Positions 62,748 to 64,000 of a stretch of 64,000 nt of DNA are shown here, piece by piece; position 1 is the stretch's first letter; every line of letters begins with the position of its first letter. The notes beneath the pieces were generated by a model. It did not search any database. It was not told the origin of the DNA and saw only the letters and a program-made list of their open reading frames with translations. This DNA comes from Ilyomonas sp963790435 (GTDB lineage: Bacteria > Bacteroidota > Bacteroidia > Chitinophagales > Chitinophagaceae). The stretch lies in assembly GCA_963790435.1 (NCBI GenBank), contig CAWBOI010000007.1, positions 1-64,000 of the forward strand, in the 5' to 3' direction. A program made the position numbers and the translations under genes.

Positions 62748-63752
62748 ATGAACCTCATAGGCAAGCTTACGCCGCGCCGGTTTTGGAATGCGGCTAAAGT
62801 GGTGGTGAGCTATCAAATCACTAAGCTTACTAAGAAGCCGGTGCAATGGGGTTATCCTATTTCGGTTTCGTTTGAACCTACTACTTCATGCAACCTGCGC
62901 TGCCCTGAATGTCCCAGCGGTTTGCGTGCCTTTACACGCGATACGGGCATGTTGAAAAAAGACTTTTTCAGGCAAACAATTGATGATATTTACAAAGACT
63001 TGCTATACCTCATTTTTTATTTCCAAGGCGAACCATTTTTGAATCCTGATTTTTTAGAGATGGTGAAGTATGCGCACGATAAAGGCATTTATACGGCAAC
63101 CTCAACCAACGCGCATTACTTAACCGATGAGAAAGCAAAACAGGCGGTGGAAAGCGGTTTGGACAGATTGATTATTTCGATTGACGGAACCACGCAGGAC
63201 GTTTACAAACAATATCGTGTGGGCGGCAATTTAGAAAAAGTGTTGCAGGGCGCGCGAAATATTGTAAAATGGAAAAAGGAACTGAACAGTAAAACACCGT
63301 TTGTATTTTTTCAATTTTTAGTAGTAAAACCAAACGAGCATCAGATAGAAGATGTAAAACGGTTGGCAAAAGAAATTGGTGTTGACCAGATCCGCTTTAA
63401 AACGGCACAGGTGTATGATTATGAAAACGATCCGCACGGCTTGATTCCAACGATAGATAAATACAGCCGTTACCGCAGAGGAAAAGATGGGAAAATGAAG
63501 AGCAAAAGCGGTTTGGGCAATCATTGCTGGAAGCTATGGCATGCGAATGTAATTACGTGGGATGGGCTTGTTGTGCCTTGCTGTTTTGACAAAGATGCGG
63601 CGCACCGATTAGGCAATTTGAAAATGCAATCGTTTAAAGAAATCTGGAACAACGATAATTACAAACAGTTTCGCAGAGAGATGATGCAAAGCCGCAAAAA
63701 CATTGACATCTGCGCCAATTGCAGCGAAGGCTTAACAGTGTGGGAAGAGTGA
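62748..63752 (+). CDS. Radical SAM/SPASM domain protein
   Basis: 334 residues from MNLIGKLTPRRFWNA. The iron-sulfur motif C-x-x-x-C-x-x-C is in TTSCNLRCPECPSG (near residue 46), FYFQGEPFLNP is the SAM-binding region, and the C-terminal SPASM segment has CWKLWHANVITWDGLVVPCCFDKD and DICANCSEG for a second cluster. These enzymes modify peptides, sugars or enzyme subunits; no precursor peptide gene was seen nearby. Confidence 0.9.
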   Translation: MNLIGKLTPRRFWNAAKVVVSYQITKLTKKPVQWGYPISVSFEPTTSCNLRCPECPSGLRAFTRDTGMLKKDFFRQTIDDIYKDLLYLIFYFQGEPFLNPDFLEMVKYAHDKGIYTATSTNAHYLTDEKAKQAVESGLDRLIISIDGTTQDVYKQYRVGGNLEKVLQGARNIVKWKKELNSKTPFVFFQFLVVKPNEHQIEDVKRLAKEIGVDQIRFKTAQVYDYENDPHGLIPTIDKYSRYRRGKDGKMKSKSGLGNHCWKLWHANVITWDGLVVPCCFDKDAAHRLGNLKMQSFKEIWNNDNYKQFRREMMQSRKNIDICANCSEGLTVWEE

Positions 63753-63864
63753 GGTGATTGGTAATTGAATATTGCGAATGGTTAATTGAAGACTGTAGTA
63801 TGAGCCTAATATTTTTAATAAAGCAAACTGCATATTTATAAAGTTAAAAGTGTTTACTTTTCAC

Positions 63865-64000
63865 ATGCGAAAGCTTGTTTTGTTTTACTTCATTTTCTTG
63901 CTCCCCACCGCTAATCTTTTCTCTCAACCGCAACACTATCACAACCTCATTATGGAAGGTGGCGGTGTGCGTGGCTTTGCTTACATCGGCGCGTTTGAAG
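63865..64000 (+). CDS. Patatin-like phospholipase, truncated by window end
   Basis: Starts MRKLVLFYFIFLLPTANLFS, a signal peptide, then LIMEGGGVRGFAYIGAFE, the patatin oxyanion motif G-G-G-x-R-G at the start of the fold. The rest lies beyond 64000. Probably a secreted or outer-membrane lipid hydrolase. Confidence 0.8.
   Translation, partial: MRKLVLFYFIFLLPTANLFSQPQHYHNLIMEGGGVRGFAYIGAFE

Noticed and set aside
1..64000. Prophage, integrative element or insertion sequence with transposase
   Set aside because: No integrase, transposase, phage structural or plasmid replication gene was found; only short non-coding repeats are present.

Overview
The window looks like a chromosomal segment of a Bacteroidota bacterium, most likely family Chitinophagaceae. 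The evidence is a SusC/SusD pair, a type IX secretion (type B) C-terminal sorting domain, DUF3472/DUF5077 and DUF5107 proteins typical of this phylum, promoters of the TTTG-N19-21-TAnnTTTG type, weak Shine-Dalgarno signals and moderate-to-low GC. The genus cannot be fixed from sequence alone.

Layout. 1-1.2 kb: AT-rich, no convincing gene. 1.2-7.0 kb (minus): a phosphate operon, porin-pstS-pstC-pstA-pstB-phoU, with a candidate Pho box upstream and a terminator-like hairpin between pstS and pstC. 7.3-26.1 kb: a glycan-utilisation region with a LacI-family regulator, a divergent sugar-kinase-like gene, a PAPS-type sulfotransferase, a chromate transporter, SusC/SusD, an arylsulfate sulfotransferase-like lipoprotein, a large glycosidase-like protein, a DUF5107/TPR protein and a DUF5077/DUF3472 protein. 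Matching LacI-type palindromes lie before the kinase, susC and DUF3472 genes, each about 32 bp upstream of a -7 element. 26.4-33.3 kb: housekeeping genes thrS, infC, fumC and folC plus a lipoprotein. 33.4-35.1 kb: a TonB-like protein, tRNA-Thr(CGU) and a small membrane protein. 35.5-41.2 kb: a surface-polysaccharide cluster with deacetylase, GT4 glycosyltransferase, flippase and two paralogous GT-A-like proteins. 41.6-50.0 kb: mixed metabolic genes (DoxX-like, PrpD, HbpS-like, DUF4184, ThuA, kelch, GNAT), with a decayed methyltransferase and a frameshifted TonB-domain gene. 50.1-54.0 kb: SCO1, a DUF420 protein, a PhyH dioxygenase and ComM/YifB. 54.1-64 kb: DUF1080 hydrolase, a tiny lipoprotein, a Gfo/Idh/MocA oxidoreductase, a frameshifted outer-membrane protein, an S10 peptidase, a 1121-residue type IX-secreted repeat protein, a radical SAM/SPASM protein and the start of a patatin-like gene.

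The most unusual signal is not a gene. The 11-mer GCAAAAACAAA / TTTGTTTTTGC occurs exactly 23 times on both strands. It is strongly biased to intergenic DNA, appears in all reading frames when coding, is usually followed by a short T-rich tract, and in one case two inverted copies form the base of a perfect 22-bp terminator stem. This matches the general behaviour of DNA uptake sequences in Pasteurellaceae and Neisseria, and the window also carries comM, whose homologue aids natural transformation. Several families of short inverted repeats are also scattered between genes.
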